Origin: CBDFFW01 sp965246945
Lineage (GTDB): Bacteria; Pseudomonadota; Alphaproteobacteria; UBA11073
DNA length: 64,000 nt
Direction of reading: 5' to 3'
NCBI GenBank assembly: GCA_965246945.1
Contig: CBDFFW010000001.1
Coordinates: 124,001 to 188,000 of the forward strand
Positions 1-8,661 of the stretch are shown here, piece after piece. Positions within the stretch are counted from its first letter, which is position 1, and each line of letters opens with the position of its first letter. The notes under the pieces were generated by a model. It was not told the origin of the DNA and made no database searches. It was given only the letters and a program-made list of their open reading frames with translations. The position numbers and the translations under genes are program-made.

Positions 1-2
1 TA

Positions 3-404
3 AGCAATGGCACCTATATCCGGCTAAGCCGTGCGCGGGAAAGTTATTACACCGAAAGCTGGGCTGCTTATCTCAACCAACGAGAAATTCCGGTGTGGCA
101 GAATGCACAAACCGATGCGTGGCTGCAATGCGATGACAATGGCATCTGCCAATATGCGCCAACTGGGTTAAAACCAGTTACCTTGGCATTACGTAAAGAT
201 TTCACCGACGGTATATGTCCAACAGCGGATATATTGCTGCAATTAAGAACAGCTGTTCCATGTCCATTGGCCGATAGTATCACCGCCAATGATTTATTGC
301 GCAGCGGCACGCAAAGCTGGTTTGCGGCGGGCCCGCAATGGCAGGTGCAAACGGTGGCCAACACCCGCGCCATGCGGCCATGGTTTAGCAATCAACCGGA
401 ATAA
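3..404 (+). CDS. comEC: C-terminal end of ComEC/Rec2-type DNA uptake channel (5' partial)
   Basis: The reading frame is open from the first bases of the window and ends at a TAA at 402-404, so only the last 133 residues are present. The fragment has the features of the C-terminal domain that alphaproteobacterial ComEC proteins carry after the competence and metallo-beta-lactamase-like domains: a SRARESYYTESW stretch, a W-x-Q-N-A-x-x-D segment, paired cysteines, and the terminal RPW motif. ComEC is an inner-membrane protein that moves single-stranded DNA into the cytoplasm. The assignment rests on this short tail alone, so it is moderately sure. The following 187 bases up to rnhA are AT-rich and hold nothing recognisable. 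Confidence 0.6.
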   Translation, partial: SNGTYIRLSRARESYYTESWAAYLNQREIPVWQNAQTDAWLQCDDNGICQYAPTGLKPVTLALRKDFTDGICPTADILLQLRTAVPCPLADSITANDLLRSGTQSWFAAGPQWQVQTVANTRAMRPWFSNQPE

Positions 405-591
405 ATTTACTGAATATATTAGATAATTCTATTTTCTAAAATACATGTGGCCCATTTCAAAATTTTTAATCCTGTTTAGTAAAAAGCCTTGACCAAACAT
501 ACATACCCTAGCTTAAAATCACATAAGCATATTAATTACAGTGAATAGTTAATGTTACTAAAAGCAATTATTATAAAAATTAAAAAGTTTA

Positions 592-1029
592 TTATTTATT
601 ATCAAATTTTATAGCTTTCCGAGCTAGTTCATCACAGCGCTCATTTTCAAGATGCCCATTATGGCCGCGCACCCAATGCCAGGTAATTTGATGCGGCGCA
701 GCGGCGGTGAGCAAAGCCTGCCATAATTCTTTATTCGCGACCGGTTTTTTATCGGCTGTTAGCCAGCCGCGTTTTTGCCAGTTATGCACCCATTCAGTAA
801 TTCCTTTGCGCACATATTCGCTGTCGGTATATAAATCGACCTGACAGGTGCTTTTGAGAGCTTTCAGCGCTTCGATGGCCGCTGTTAACTCCATTTTATT
901 ATTAGTTGTGGGATTTTCCCCACCCGATGATTCTTTTTCTACCCCATTACAGCGCAAAATTGCCCCCCAACCGCCAGGCCCCGGATTGCCAGAACAGGCG
1001 CCATCAGTATAAATCTCCACATATTTCAT
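592..1029 (-). CDS. rnhA: Ribonuclease HI
   Basis: Cleaves the RNA strand of RNA:DNA hybrids, removing primers and R-loops. The 145-residue length is the usual one for bacterial RNase HI. The N-terminus carries the IYTDGACSGNPGPGGWGA signature with the first catalytic aspartate, followed by the conserved NNKMELTAAIEAL (catalytic Glu), YTDSEYV (Asp) and HWVRGHNGHLENERCDELA (His and last Asp) motifs. I chose the ATG at 1029 because the protein then begins MKYVEIYTDGA; an in-frame TTG at 1035 would add two residues. It lies 6 bases downstream of ettA on the same strand and is probably cotranscribed with it. Confidence 0.95.
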   Translation of the reverse strand: MKYVEIYTDGACSGNPGPGGWGAILRCNGVEKESSGGENPTTNNKMELTAAIEALKALKSTCQVDLYTDSEYVRKGITEWVHNWQKRGWLTADKKPVANKELWQALLTAAAPHQITWHWVRGHNGHLENERCDELARKAIKFDNK

Positions 1030-1035
1030 GCGCAA

Positions 1036-2712
1036 TTAGCGGATGATCGGTTTGTATTTCACGCGTTTCGGCTGCGTGTCTTCACCATAGCGGCGTTTGC
1101 GATCAGCTTCGTAATCCTGGTAATTGCCTTCAAACCATTCGACATGGCTGTCCCCTTCAAAAGCCAGAATATGCGTGGCGATGCGATCGAGGAACCAGCG
1201 GTCATGGGAAATAACGACGACACAACCTGGAAAGCCCATTAACGCATCTTCGAGCGCGCGCAAAGTTTCGATATCCAAATCATTTGTTGGCTCATCTAAC
1301 AATAATACATTCGATTCGGATTTTAACATTTTGGCCAGATGCACGCGGTTGCGCTCCCCGCCCGAAAGTGAACCCACTTTTTTCTGCTGGTCGGTACCTT
1401 TGAAATTAAAGCTGGCGGCATAGGCACGCGACAGCATGGTTTTTTTGCCTAAGTCGATCATCTCCTGCCCATCGGAAATTTCTTCCCAGACATTTTTATT
1501 GGGATCAAGCGTATCGCGCGACTGATCGACGAAGCCGAGTTTGACGCTTTCACCTACGCTGATGCTGCCGGTATCCGGCACTTCGCCTTTGGTAATCATG
1601 CGGAACAAAGTCGATTTACCGGCGCCGTTCGGGCCAATGACACCGACAATGCCACCGCGCGGCAGGCGGAACGTTAAATCTTCAATCAGCATGCGGTCGC
1701 CAAACCCTTTGGTTAGGTTTTTGGTTTCGATCACGTTTTCGCCCAAGCGCGGTGGGGCTGGGATGATAATTTGTGCAGTACCTGGGGCTTGGTCCTGACT
1801 GGCTTCCAGCAATTGCTCGTAACGCGAAATCCGCGCTTGTGATTTGGTGCGGCGACCAGCCGGGGTTTGTCCCATCCATTCTTTTTCGCGGGCTAGGACC
1901 CGCGCGCGGCCCTCCTCATCGCTTTTTTCCTGCTGCATGCGTTTGGCTTTGGCATCGATATAGGAGCTGTAATTGCCTTCCGACGGAATACAGCGGCCGC
2001 GATCCATCTCCAAAATCCAGCCCGTGACATTATCCAGGAAGTAACGATCATGCGTAATCATCACCACGCAGCCAGGATAGTTTTTCAGTGTAGTTTCAAG
2101 CCACGCGACGCTGTCCGCATCCAAATGGTTAGTCGGCTCATCGAGTAATAACAAATCAGCGCCACGTAAAAGTTCACGCGCCAGTGCGACGCGGCGGCGT
2201 TCACCGCCCGATAGTTTGGTCACATCGGCATCATTGGGCGGGCAGCGCAGCGCGTCCGCCGCAATTTCGACTTTGCGTTCGAGATCCCAGGCATCGGCGA
2301 CATCAATCAATTCCTGCAATTCGCCTTGGCGCGTGATGAGCGCGGTCATTTCATCGTCGCTCATCTCCTCACCAAATTTGTTGGAGATTTCGTTGAATTC
2401 ATCCACCATCGCTTTGAGCGGGCCGAGGCCATCGAGAATATTTTCAACGACGTTTTTATTCGGATCTAAATGCGGTTCCTGTTTCAGGTAGGCAACTGTC
2501 GCGCCATCAGCCAGTTTCGCCTCACCGGTATACTCTTTATCCACCCCCGCCATGATTTTCATGAGCGTGGATTTACCCGCACCATTCACGCCGAGCACGC
2601 CAATCTTAGCATCCGGCAAGAACGACAGCGTGACATTATTCAGCACCGGCTTGCTGTTACCATAAGCACGGGTGACCTGATATAGGGTGTAAACGTATTG
2701 GAAAGAGGCCAT
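1036..2712 (-). CDS. ettA: Energy-dependent translational throttle protein EttA (ABC-F)
   Basis: ABC-F family ATPase that binds the ribosomal E site and gates entry into elongation according to the ATP/ADP ratio. The 558-residue protein has two soluble nucleotide-binding domains. The first has Walker A GVNGAGKST, signature LSGGERRRVALAREL and Walker B LLLLDEPTNHLD; the second has GPNGAGKST, LSGGERNRVHLAKML and LLLDEPTNDLD. Between them lies a charged linker (about residues 250-310) corresponding to the P-site tRNA interaction motif. No transmembrane segments are present, as expected for ABC-F. The length and the NYQDYEADRKRR tail match EttA rather than Uup or YheS. It is followed closely by rnhA. 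Confidence 0.95.
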   Translation of the reverse strand: MASFQYVYTLYQVTRAYGNSKPVLNNVTLSFLPDAKIGVLGVNGAGKSTLMKIMAGVDKEYTGEAKLADGATVAYLKQEPHLDPNKNVVENILDGLGPLKAMVDEFNEISNKFGEEMSDDEMTALITRQGELQELIDVADAWDLERKVEIAADALRCPPNDADVTKLSGGERRRVALARELLRGADLLLLDEPTNHLDADSVAWLETTLKNYPGCVVMITHDRYFLDNVTGWILEMDRGRCIPSEGNYSSYIDAKAKRMQQEKSDEEGRARVLAREKEWMGQTPAGRRTKSQARISRYEQLLEASQDQAPGTAQIIIPAPPRLGENVIETKNLTKGFGDRMLIEDLTFRLPRGGIVGVIGPNGAGKSTLFRMITKGEVPDTGSISVGESVKLGFVDQSRDTLDPNKNVWEEISDGQEMIDLGKKTMLSRAYAASFNFKGTDQQKKVGSLSGGERNRVHLAKMLKSESNVLLLDEPTNDLDIETLRALEDALMGFPGCVVVISHDRWFLDRIATHILAFEGDSHVEWFEGNYQDYEADRKRRYGEDTQPKRVKYKPIIR

Positions 2713-2837
2713 GAGATTTCTATTCGATTAAGGCCAAAGCAGAGATGAATTCAAGTATTATGAATATCAACTGAAGGGAAAGTTATTGCTTTCAGGGAAT
2801 TATGCATTTAGCACATTACTGATATTCAGGTTATTTT

Positions 2838-3518
2838 ATGAGCAAAAAACATCAAGGACTGTTTAGCCCCAAAGCATTTATTCAACGCGTTAAGCGGAAG
2901 TTTCCTGATGAAGCTTGGGATGATGGTGAATTAACTCCAATTCATGCAGTCGTAGTGGCCAGGTTAATTGCGGAAATAGTGTTTGGTCCTATCGTGCGGA
3001 ATGACCACACGCCTTGCTTCCAGCACATGCAGGCGGTTGCAAAAGCAAGTAATTTAACTGAGCAAGCAATTGGTTGGTTACATGATTTATTAGAAGATTC
3101 CATTTGGAAAGTTGACGATCTTTATCAGCTCGGTTTTTCTGAACAGATCATTCAAGGCGTTATCAGAATGACACGTATTGAAAAACCATTAGATGGAGTA
3201 ACTGTCAAAGAACCTTATTTTGATTTGATTAAAAGATGCGGAAGTACTGTGCCGACTTGCAATTGCAAAATCAGGGATATCGCCCATAATTCAATTCCAC
3301 GTAAAGGGTATAAAGTTCCGGATGATAAATTTTTGCGCTATCAAGTTTCTATTGCTTATCTAGAAGCAATTAAACGCCAGAAAATTAAACCTGATACACC
3401 AGTAATTAATTTTGTAATAACTGATCCCAAATTTAAAAAAAGTGATAAGATAAGAAAATTCGTTCTCAAACATTCGTCACATAATACATCTGGACAGTCT
3501 GGGGAGGCTACTCCTTAA
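2838..3518 (+). CDS. HD-domain phosphohydrolase-like protein
   Basis: A 226-residue protein whose first two thirds resemble the HD hydrolase domain of the RelA/SpoT type. The metal-ligand pattern is visible as His63, the HD pair His82-Asp83 in LHDLLEDS, and Asp147 in KIRDIAHNS, which is the equivalent of the K-x-x-D-R-x-H-N motif of SpoT-like hydrolases. No synthetase or TGS domain follows; the C-terminal 60 residues are lysine-rich without a recognised domain. It could be a small alarmone hydrolase-like enzyme or another nucleotide phosphohydrolase; the substrate is not decided by the sequence. It is divergent from ettA across a 125-base spacer with no clear site and ends one base before cpoB on the opposite strand. 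Confidence 0.55.
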   Translation: MSKKHQGLFSPKAFIQRVKRKFPDEAWDDGELTPIHAVVVARLIAEIVFGPIVRNDHTPCFQHMQAVAKASNLTEQAIGWLHDLLEDSIWKVDDLYQLGFSEQIIQGVIRMTRIEKPLDGVTVKEPYFDLIKRCGSTVPTCNCKIRDIAHNSIPRKGYKVPDDKFLRYQVSIAYLEAIKRQKIKPDTPVINFVITDPKFKKSDKIRKFVLKHSSHNTSGQSGEATP

Positions 3519-3519
3519 T

Positions 3520-4434
3520 TTATTTACACTTCAACCGCGTTAATTCACTTTCAGCCTTGGTCGCAATTGTACCGCTGGCGGTGGGATAGGCTTTGACCAA
3601 TTGTTTGTAGACCACGCAGGCATCTTTCGGGCGATTTTGTGCCGAGAGGGATAGACCTAATTTTAATAAGCTATCCGGCGCTTTTGGGCTTTTGGGATAT
3701 TTTTGATAGGCTTCCGCAAAGGCTGTACCCGCGTTTTTATAATCTGCACGTGCGTAATAGCTTTCGCCTAGCCAATACTGGGCATTGCCGGCCAAACTGT
3801 GTTTGGGATTTTCGGTTAGAAACTGCTGATATAAGCTTTGCGCCTTGGTGTAATCTTTGGCTTGCATGGCTTTATAGGCATCATCATAAAGTTGATCGGG
3901 TTTGGGTTTATCCTCCCCCAATTTGGCGACCGGTTTAGGCTTTTCGGCGATTGCGGCACTGGTTTGATCTTCATCATTGGTGCTGACCACCAGGCTGTCA
4001 TCTTTAGCGGTGGTGAGATTGGCTTGGTTGGTTGCAAGCGTGGCAGCTGCTGTGGTTGAGGCAGCGGCGCCTTTATGTTCTAAAGTTTGCAAGCGCAAAT
4101 CATAATCGCTTTTCACTTTTTCCAAATCCGCCTGGGCTTTTTTGGCGGCGAAATTGGCTTGTTCAATCTGGCCGGTCATATCGCGCAATTGCCGTTCCAG
4201 ATCCGCCATGCGCAATTCCAAATTACCGGCAGCCGGATCGGCGATGCCCACACCATTGCCGCTATAGGCGCTGGAGCCAATGGTTTGCGGTCCCCCTTTT
4301 TGGCTCATGGTTTGCACCTGGTTTTCCAGCTGCGAAATGCGGTCCATTAAAGCGCGCGTTTCCGGCGATAATTCGGCATGGGCCAAGTTAGCTATTAAAA
4401 AGATACCGATTAGGCAAAGCCATGAATAACGCAT
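3520..4434 (-). CDS. cpoB: Cell division coordinator CpoB (YbgF), Tol-Pal associated
   Basis: Periplasmic protein that links Tol-Pal function to peptidoglycan synthesis at the septum. The 304-residue protein starts with a signal peptide (residues 1-20, cleavage near ANLAHA), continues with a coiled-coil segment (about 25-125, containing the ALMDRISQLENQVQTM heptads used for trimerisation in the family), a low-complexity linker, and a C-terminal TPR domain (about 180-300; LYDDAYKAMQAKDYTKAQ and YWLGESYYARADYKNA repeats). It lies downstream of tolB and pal, but unlike the common arrangement a terminator and a small unknown gene separate it from pal. It may therefore be transcribed from a promoter beyond that terminator. 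Confidence 0.92.
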   Translation of the reverse strand: MRYSWLCLIGIFLIANLAHAELSPETRALMDRISQLENQVQTMSQKGGPQTIGSSAYSGNGVGIADPAAGNLELRMADLERQLRDMTGQIEQANFAAKKAQADLEKVKSDYDLRLQTLEHKGAAASTTAAATLATNQANLTTAKDDSLVVSTNDEDQTSAAIAEKPKPVAKLGEDKPKPDQLYDDAYKAMQAKDYTKAQSLYQQFLTENPKHSLAGNAQYWLGESYYARADYKNAGTAFAEAYQKYPKSPKAPDSLLKLGLSLSAQNRPKDACVVYKQLVKAYPTASGTIATKAESELTRLKCK

Positions 4435-4453
4435 GGCTCGAATCTAGCAAATT

Positions 4454-4720
4454 TTATGCTGCAGAATAAAGCGGAGAATTACCGGTTCTAAGCGGCACTG
4501 TATTTGCATCAGGTGTTTCTGTGCATGAGTATTTGCCAAGATCAAATGCAATGGTAATCCCTAATGCCTGCGCAAACGCCGCTGGGGTTGCATCCGTAAA
4601 CGTTTTGGGTTTTCCCTGATAGCCTTGCATGGCAGCCGCTAAACCTTTGAAAAGGGTTGCTTCATCTTGATTGCTGGTTTCCGCCTTACGGCGCAATTGA
4701 GCCTCTGTATAAAAATACAT
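4454..4720 (-). CDS. Small hypothetical protein between pal and cpoB
   Basis: Codes for 88 residues beginning MYFYTEAQLRRKAETSN. The start at 4720 is preceded by a good AAGGA ribosome-binding site six bases upstream. An in-frame ATG at 4867 would give 137 residues, but the extra 49 residues have no signal peptide or domain character. The product has no transmembrane segment and a mostly polar, alanine-rich composition; I do not recognise the family. It sits between the pal terminator and cpoB, only 19 bases from cpoB, so it could be cotranscribed with cpoB. The coding call is moderate. Confidence 0.5.
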   Translation of the reverse strand: MYFYTEAQLRRKAETSNQDEATLFKGLAAAMQGYQGKPKTFTDATPAAFAQALGITIAFDLGKYSCTETPDANTVPLRTGNSPLYSAA

Positions 4721-4921
4721 GACATTCCTTGTTGTTTTTTGAGCTGACCCTGGCCGGCATGTTTCAATTGTCAATAAAACAGGCAATTGTCTGCTGCCAG
4801 CCAAATTAACGGTAGGAAAAGCGCGTATCCGTCTGCCAGATGTTTTCAGGTCAAAAATAGCTTTCATTTATATCTTCTTTTAAAAGGGGATAAATACATC
4901 ATTTGATCGATTTTACAACAA

Positions 4922-4961
4922 TTAATAAAAAAAGCCCTGCTACTGATAAGGTGGCAGGGCT
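4922..4961 (-). terminator. Rho-independent terminator after pal
   Basis: An 8-bp perfect stem (AGCCCTGC / GCAGGGCT, arms at 4933-4940 and 4954-4961) with a 13-base loop is followed on the minus strand by a run of seven T. It lies 22 bases beyond the pal stop codon, so it ends the tolB-pal transcript before the small gene and cpoB. Confidence 0.85.
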
Positions 4962-4982
4962 GAGCTTTAATAACTACTTAGC

Positions 4983-5507
4983 TTATTGAACAACAGTTAC
5001 ACCGCGGCGGTTTTGTGACCAGGCGGTTTCATCGCTGCCAGGAACAGCCGGACGCTCTTTACCATAAGAAATGGTTTTGATGCTGCCATCGCCGATGCCT
5101 TGAGCAACCAAGTAAGTTTTAACGGCAGTCGCCCGGCGTTCGCCCAAGGCCAAGTTGTATTCACGCGTGCCGCGCTCATCGCAATGGCCTTCAATGGTGA
5201 TAGATAAGTTCGGGCGGGCCTTCAACCACGCAGCTTGTTTATCCAAAGTGGTACGCGCTTCGGATGATAATTCGCTGCTGTCAAAGGCAAAAAATACGCG
5301 GTCGCCTGCTTCAACTTGCAAAGTTTGGTTATTGCCTTCGCTACCGATTCCAGATGGCGTTACACCGGTATTGCCGTAATCAACTGGGGCATTAGACGCT
5401 TGGCCAGGGCCAGCATTTACCTGGCTCATGCCATCGGTTTCTGGGTCAGAGCTGCAGGCTGCCAATAATAAGGTTGCAGCGGCAAGTGGCAATAATGCTT
5501 TATACAT
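4983..5507 (-). CDS. pal: Peptidoglycan-associated lipoprotein Pal
   Basis: Outer-membrane lipoprotein that binds peptidoglycan and interacts with TolB to keep the envelope layers together during division. The 174-residue precursor has a lipoprotein signal peptide ending in the lipobox LLLAAC with Cys18 as the acylated residue, a short polar linker, and an OmpA-like domain (about 65-174) with the SITIEGHCDERGTREYNLAL motif containing the Asp and Arg that contact diaminopimelate. It follows tolB by 64 bases and is ended by a strong terminator. Confidence 0.96.
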   Translation of the reverse strand: MYKALLPLAAATLLLAACSSDPETDGMSQVNAGPGQASNAPVDYGNTGVTPSGIGSEGNNQTLQVEAGDRVFFAFDSSELSSEARTTLDKQAAWLKARPNLSITIEGHCDERGTREYNLALGERRATAVKTYLVAQGIGDGSIKTISYGKERPAVPGSDETAWSQNRRGVTVVQ

Positions 5508-5571
5508 AGGTATTCTCCGTTTTTGAGCGTAATTAAGAAGTTGATTCTTGGATTTAAGATAAGCAATTACC

Positions 5572-6870
5572 TTAGTTTAGCAAGCCTGACCATGCAGGAT
5601 CTGACCCATCTAGAGGGGTAATCAGCTTACGCTGGTTCATGCCGGTTAAATCGACGGTTGAAATTTGGCTGCGCCCACCCCAGCTTTCAAAGAACATCAG
5701 CACGCGCCCGTTGGGTGCCCAGGTCGGCCCTTCCGGATGTGAACCCTGCGCAATCAGGCGCTCGCCCGAACCATCCGGCCGCATGACCCCAACATAAAAC
5801 TGCCCACCCCGAATTTTGGTAAAGGCAATCAAATCGCCGCGCGGTGACCATACCGGTGTGCCGTAATCCCCTTGGCCAAAGCTAATCCGGTGCGGATTAC
5901 CACCATTGGCATCCATCACATAAATCTGCTGGCGGCCGCCCCGATCGGATTCAAACGTAATTTGCCGCATATCTTGGCTATATGACCCGCCGGTGCTGAT
6001 CGATGGGTGATTGGTCAATTGCTGTACGCGCTGGCTGCTTAAATCCATGCTGTAAATATTGGAATTAGCACCTTTGGACAGGGTAAATAACATGCTGCGG
6101 CCATCGGGCGCGAACCGCGGCGCAAAGGTCATGCCCGTGAATTCGCCCAAAATGCGCTGCTGGCCAGTTTCCAGGTTAAATAGATAAACCCGCGGCCGGT
6201 CGTTGCGGTAAGATAAAAAGGTGATTTCATTGGCCGCCGGATTAAAGCGGGGCGTGAGCACCAAATCCGAACCATCGGTTAAAAACCGGTGATTGGCACC
6301 ATCTTGGTCCATGATCGCCAGGCGCTTAACCCGTTTAATCTGCGGGCCACTTTCTGCCACATAAACAATGCGGGTATCAAAATAACCGCTTTCGCCGGTG
6401 ATGCGGTTATAAATCACATCGGCAATTTTATGGGCAATCCGCCGCCAATTTTCTGGTGTGGTCGTATAGGCCAAACCGGCAATTTGCTGGCTAGAGAAAA
6501 TATCATAAAGCCTAAATTCCACACGCAGTTGCCCGCCACCCGCATCGGTTACTTTACCGGCGACCAAAGCCTGCGCATTTAACACTCTCCAATCGGGATA
6601 GCGCGGACCGGCCTGTAATTCGCTTGGTGATTGAATAAAACTGGCTTTGGCAATCGGCCGAAACAAGCCTGAGCGTTCGAGATCGGCGGCGACTACGCCA
6701 CTGATATTGGTCGCCGCTGTCGCAGCTGCACCAGCACTAGCACTGAAAAAATCGGTGACCGCAATCGGCATTGGATCGTTATTACCGTGGCTGATATCGA
6801 TATGCAGCGCGGCTTGCGCTTGGCTGGCAAACAATAAGAAGGCAAAAAGTGAAAACAGAATTTTACGCAT
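5572..6870 (-). CDS. tolB: Tol-Pal system beta-propeller protein TolB
   Basis: Periplasmic partner of Pal and TolA. With the start at 6870 the precursor is 432 residues and begins with a signal peptide (MRKILFSLFAFLLFASQAQA, residues 1-20). The N-terminal alpha/beta domain (about 25-170) is followed by a six-bladed WD40-like propeller, visible as repeated segments such as SYRNDRPRVYLFNL, FTLSKGANSNIYSMDL, FESDRGGRQQIYVMD and FTKIRGGQFYVGVM. An upstream in-frame ATG at 6915 would add 15 residues before the signal peptide and is unlikely. tolR and tolA, normally upstream, are not present here; the gene is instead divergent from prmA. Confidence 0.96.
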   Translation of the reverse strand: MRKILFSLFAFLLFASQAQAALHIDISHGNNDPMPIAVTDFFSASAGAAATAATNISGVVAADLERSGLFRPIAKASFIQSPSELQAGPRYPDWRVLNAQALVAGKVTDAGGGQLRVEFRLYDIFSSQQIAGLAYTTTPENWRRIAHKIADVIYNRITGESGYFDTRIVYVAESGPQIKRVKRLAIMDQDGANHRFLTDGSDLVLTPRFNPAANEITFLSYRNDRPRVYLFNLETGQQRILGEFTGMTFAPRFAPDGRSMLFTLSKGANSNIYSMDLSSQRVQQLTNHPSISTGGSYSQDMRQITFESDRGGRQQIYVMDANGGNPHRISFGQGDYGTPVWSPRGDLIAFTKIRGGQFYVGVMRPDGSGERLIAQGSHPEGPTWAPNGRVLMFFESWGGRSQISTVDLTGMNQRKLITPLDGSDPAWSGLLN

Positions 6871-7017
6871 GTGAGTCTTACTATTGTGGCTAAGCTGCGC
6901 CGCTGGCAAATTCAATATCGAATTGATTAAAACTTTGACAATTCAGCCTAACCTATAAATTTTATGCCATTCTCAGCGAAAGCTAGCCTGACGTTTAAAA
7001 TTTCGTTTAAATCAACC

Positions 7018-7989
7018 ATGCTTTGGCAACTAACCCTGACCGCGCCAGCGGAATTATGCCTGGCGGCGGAAGACACTTTGGACGTTTGGGCACAAGCCAC
7101 CAGCCAGATTTGGGATGATGCGGAAAAGCTGACGGGCCTAGTTGCTTATGCCTCCAACAAACCAGATGCAATATTTTTGTCGCGTTTGGACATACTCGCA
7201 CAGTCGCTGCAGATTACCGATTACCATTATATTATTGCCACGGTGCCGGAAAATGATTGGGTCCAACAGGTATTGAACGAATTAACACCCTTGCAACTTG
7301 GCCGGTTTTATATCTATGCCAGCCATCATATTGCACCGGCGCGTGATGGCCGCTGGCCATTATGTTTGGATGCAGCGCAAGCCTTCGGCACTGGTCAGCA
7401 TGGCAGCACAGCTGGCTGCCTGCTTGCGTTAGATATATTGGCAAAAAAATTACGGCATGTGCCACGCGCTTTGGATATGGGTTGTGGTAGTGGCATTCTG
7501 GCCATGGCGATGGCGCGTGCCTGGGACGGGCGAGTTGATGCTATCGATAATGATGCGCTGGCCGTACGGGAGACTAAACGCAATGCCAAGCGCAATCACT
7601 TGCGCAGCAAAATTCATGCTTATCATGGTAACGGCAAATGGCTGCGCCAGCCGCAAATGGCATATGGTCTGCGCCAACAAAAATATAAAGTAATTTGCGC
7701 CAATATTTTAGCCAAGCCGTTGGTTTGGCTTGCACCAAAACTGGCACCACAAGTCGCTGCTGGTGGCTACCTCGTGCTCGCCGGTTTATTGAATCGTCAG
7801 GCACCCATGGTACTTTCGGCTTACCGCCGCCACGGTTTATATTTGTCTAAAGCAATCCGCCAAGGCAACTGGACCACATTGCTTTTGCATAAACCATGCC
7901 GCAAATTTCATCCCAATAGTTTGCTTGCATCGACCGCTTTGTTCCGGCTAGCCTCAGCCACTAAGTCGGGACGTAGCGCAGTCCGGTAG
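7018..7989 (+). CDS. prmA: Ribosomal protein L11 methyltransferase PrmA
   Basis: SAM-dependent enzyme that trimethylates ribosomal protein L11. The C-terminal Rossmann domain shows motif I ALDMGCGSGILAMAMA, the acidic DAIDNDA after strand 2, and ICANILAKPL, the PrmA form of the N-[IL]-L-A motif. The upstream QAFGTGQHGSTAGCL is the family's F-G-T-G-x-H-x-[ST]-T signature. I placed the start at ATG 7018 (MLWQLTL); an ATG at 6964 would add 18 residues. No stop occurs where PrmA usually ends (NWTTLLLHKP), so the frame runs about 30 residues further and terminates inside the tRNA-Pro gene. This tail probably has no function. Confidence 0.9.
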   Translation: MLWQLTLTAPAELCLAAEDTLDVWAQATSQIWDDAEKLTGLVAYASNKPDAIFLSRLDILAQSLQITDYHYIIATVPENDWVQQVLNELTPLQLGRFYIYASHHIAPARDGRWPLCLDAAQAFGTGQHGSTAGCLLALDILAKKLRHVPRALDMGCGSGILAMAMARAWDGRVDAIDNDALAVRETKRNAKRNHLRSKIHAYHGNGKWLRQPQMAYGLRQQKYKVICANILAKPLVWLAPKLAPQVAAGGYLVLAGLLNRQAPMVLSAYRRHGLYLSKAIRQGNWTTLLLHKPCRKFHPNSLLASTALFRLASATKSGRSAVR

Positions 7990-8043
7990 CGTACTAGTCT
8001 GGGGGACTAGGGGTCGCGGGTTCGAATCCCGCCGTTCCGACCA
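7967..8043 (+). tRNA. tRNA-Pro (anticodon GGG)
   Basis: The 77-base segment folds into a full cloverleaf. The acceptor arms are CGGGACG and CGTTCCG (one G-U pair), the anticodon stem is CTAGT/ACTAG with loop CTGGGGG giving anticodon GGG, and the T arm contains GGGTTCGAATCCC. The discriminator base is followed by an encoded CCA at 8041-8043. The first 23 bases overlap the end of the prmA reading frame. The 3' end is a typical attachment site for tyrosine integrases, and a truncated integrase follows. Confidence 0.95.
8030..8043 (+). repeat. attL-like copy of the tRNA-Pro 3' end
   Basis: The last 14 bases of the tRNA, CGCCGTTCCGACCA, recur with one extra T at 8662-8676. The two copies bracket the integrase remnant, as expected for the attachment sites of an integrated element. 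The sequence identity is seen; the attachment role is inferred. Confidence 0.5.
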
Positions 8044-8090
8044 TTTCATAATCCAACCTCATCCGATACAATCCAAAAATGGCTCTGTAT

Positions 8091-8111
8091 CCCTTATATC
8101 ACAAGGGTTTT
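8091..8111 (+). terminator. Weak candidate terminator after tRNA-Pro
   Basis: Five-base arms CCCTT (8091-8095) and AAGGG (8103-8107) with a 7-base loop are followed by TTTT. It lies 48 bases after the tRNA and could end its transcript, but the stem is short. Confidence 0.35.
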
Positions 8112-8203
8112 AAAGGTTATTCGGATTGGAATGGATTCATCGACATCCGACATTTTTAGGGGTATATATATGGATATATCCAACCCAGCTAGGATGTACC
8201 CGC

Positions 8204-8395
8204 ATGTTGCTTAGCGAAACCAAAGTCCGTAATGCCAAATCTGAAAGCAAGTCATATAAGCTTACGGATGGCGATGGCATGTTCCTGTTAGTGCATTCCA
8301 ATGGGGGTAAATACTGGCGTCTGCGCTACCGCTTTGGCGGTAAAGAAAAGCTGCACGCCATGGGCACCTATAGAAGAGCTAGGATTAGATTTTAA
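8204..8395 (+). pseudogene. Truncated P4-type tyrosine integrase (N-terminal fragment)
   Basis: The 63 residues from the ATG at 8204 begin MLLSETKVRNAKSESKSYKL and continue through YKLTDGDGMFLLV, WRLRYRFGGKEK and HAMGTY. This is the DUF4102 N-terminal arm-binding domain of P4/SymE-type integrases that insert at tRNA genes. After MGTY (about 8363), where the family continues with P-x-[IV]-S-L-x-x-A-R, the similarity stops and the frame ends after seven unrelated residues. The catalytic domain is absent, so the protein cannot recombine DNA. Its position directly after tRNA-Pro supports an island remnant. Confidence 0.75.
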
Positions 8396-8588
8396 ACGTT
8401 ATTTTACATTATCAACATCTGAAGTTTACAAACAAATTGAAAAAGGTAGTGCTCAACGTAGATGTGTTTTAAGTAGTCCATATTTGGAACATCTAATTTC
8501 TAGATACTGTTACTTTCAATCAAGAATAGCACTTCCTTATGATCATGAAAGCGAACCGGACATAAAAGGTAATAATCTTAGGGTATAA
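8364..8588 (+). pseudogene. Unidentified coding fragment fused behind the integrase remnant
   Basis: In the third frame, immediately after the integrase similarity ends, about 74 codons are open, reading EELGLDFKRYFTLSTSEVY onwards to a TAA at 8586-8588. The composition (SAQRRCVLSSPYLEHL, RYCYFQSRIALPYD) looks like real coding sequence cut at its 5' end, but I do not recognise a family. It has no start codon of its own and may be the 3' end of an island gene joined to the integrase by deletion. Low confidence. Confidence 0.3.
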
Positions 8589-8661
8589 ATATGGGTACAA
8601 TATTTTTCAGAGAATGTAATTATCGTTAACAATCATATATTTAATGTCGTAATATGAAAGT

